This document shows positions 5,554 to 5,606 of a DNA stretch of 5,606 nt, piece by piece. Position 1 is the stretch's first letter. Each line of letters starts with the position of its first letter. The translations under genes and the position numbers were made by a program. The notes beneath the pieces were generated by a model. That model worked only from the letters and a program-made list of their open reading frames with translations. It made no database searches and was not told where the DNA came from. The stretch spans positions 1-5,606 of the forward strand of contig JAHFRX010000108.1 in assembly GCA_023266075.1 (NCBI GenBank), in the 5' to 3' direction. This stretch comes from Legionellaceae bacterium. Its GTDB lineage: Bacteria > Pseudomonadota > Gammaproteobacteria > Legionellales > Legionellaceae.

Positions 5554-5606
5554 ATGTTACGTTCTCTTGTTTTTTTTATCAGTACTCGTTATACACGTTC
5601 GAAGAA
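5554..5606 (+). CDS. Possible LolC/LolE-type lipoprotein-releasing ABC transporter permease (partial, N-terminus only)
   Basis: Seventeen codons are visible before the right edge: MLRSLVFFISTRYTRSK. The pattern hydrophobic-F-I-x-x-R-Y-x-R-x-K at this distance from the start resembles the N-terminus of the inner-membrane permeases LolC/LolE, where a basic stretch precedes the first membrane segment. Those proteins extract lipoproteins from the inner membrane for LolA. The start has no clear Shine-Dalgarno sequence. Two ATG codons at 5543 and 5546 open a three- or two-codon reading that stops at TGA 5552-5554, overlapping this ATG. The terminator at 5470-5493 separates it from the previous gene, but I found no convincing promoter in 5494-5553. 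Too short to assign firmly. Confidence 0.5.
   Translation, partial: MLRSLVFFISTRYTRSK

Overview
The window looks like chromosomal DNA of a gammaproteobacterium, most likely a member of or close to the Legionellales (the Legionella/Coxiella/Aquicella type). The base composition is moderate, by eye in the mid-40s % GC. Three things suggest this lineage. MutH is largely a gammaproteobacterial protein. A small outer-membrane barrel has a mature start of the 'GTMG' kind, as in Legionella outer-membrane proteins. A secreted protein combines a collagen-like tract with a C-terminal DUF1566-type domain, the architecture of the Legionella adhesin Lcl. The placement rests on remembered family features, not on a search.

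Left part, minus strand (1-1994): an operon potA-potB-potC for a spermidine/putrescine ABC importer. potA (ATPase) and potB (permease) are complete; potC is cut by the left edge after 26 codons. potA and potB overlap by 14 nt, and potB and potC are 2 nt apart. A good sigma70-type promoter lies just upstream of potA.

Divergent control region (1995-2110): it holds the potA promoter, a weaker candidate promoter for the rightward genes, and a perfect 12-bp palindrome with a third copy of its half-site.

Middle, plus strand (2111-3698): an FmdB-family zinc-ribbon protein, a DUF502 membrane protein and the mismatch-repair endonuclease MutH. They are joined by two ATGA start/stop overlaps and so are probably translated as one coupled operon. 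MutH keeps its catalytic D-E-K residues.

Right part, plus strand (3751-5457): two exported proteins, each with a strong Shine-Dalgarno sequence. The first is a small predicted outer-membrane beta-barrel. The second is the Lcl-like collagen-repeat protein, whose gene contains a tandem array of nine 18-bp units. A GGCC-UUCG-GGCC terminator follows. The last 53 nt begin another plus-strand gene whose N-terminus resembles the lipoprotein-release permeases LolC/LolE.

I saw no tRNA, rRNA, CRISPR array, insertion sequence or integration site. The most interesting content is the surface pair at 3751-5457, especially the near proline-free, homogenised collagen-like repeat.
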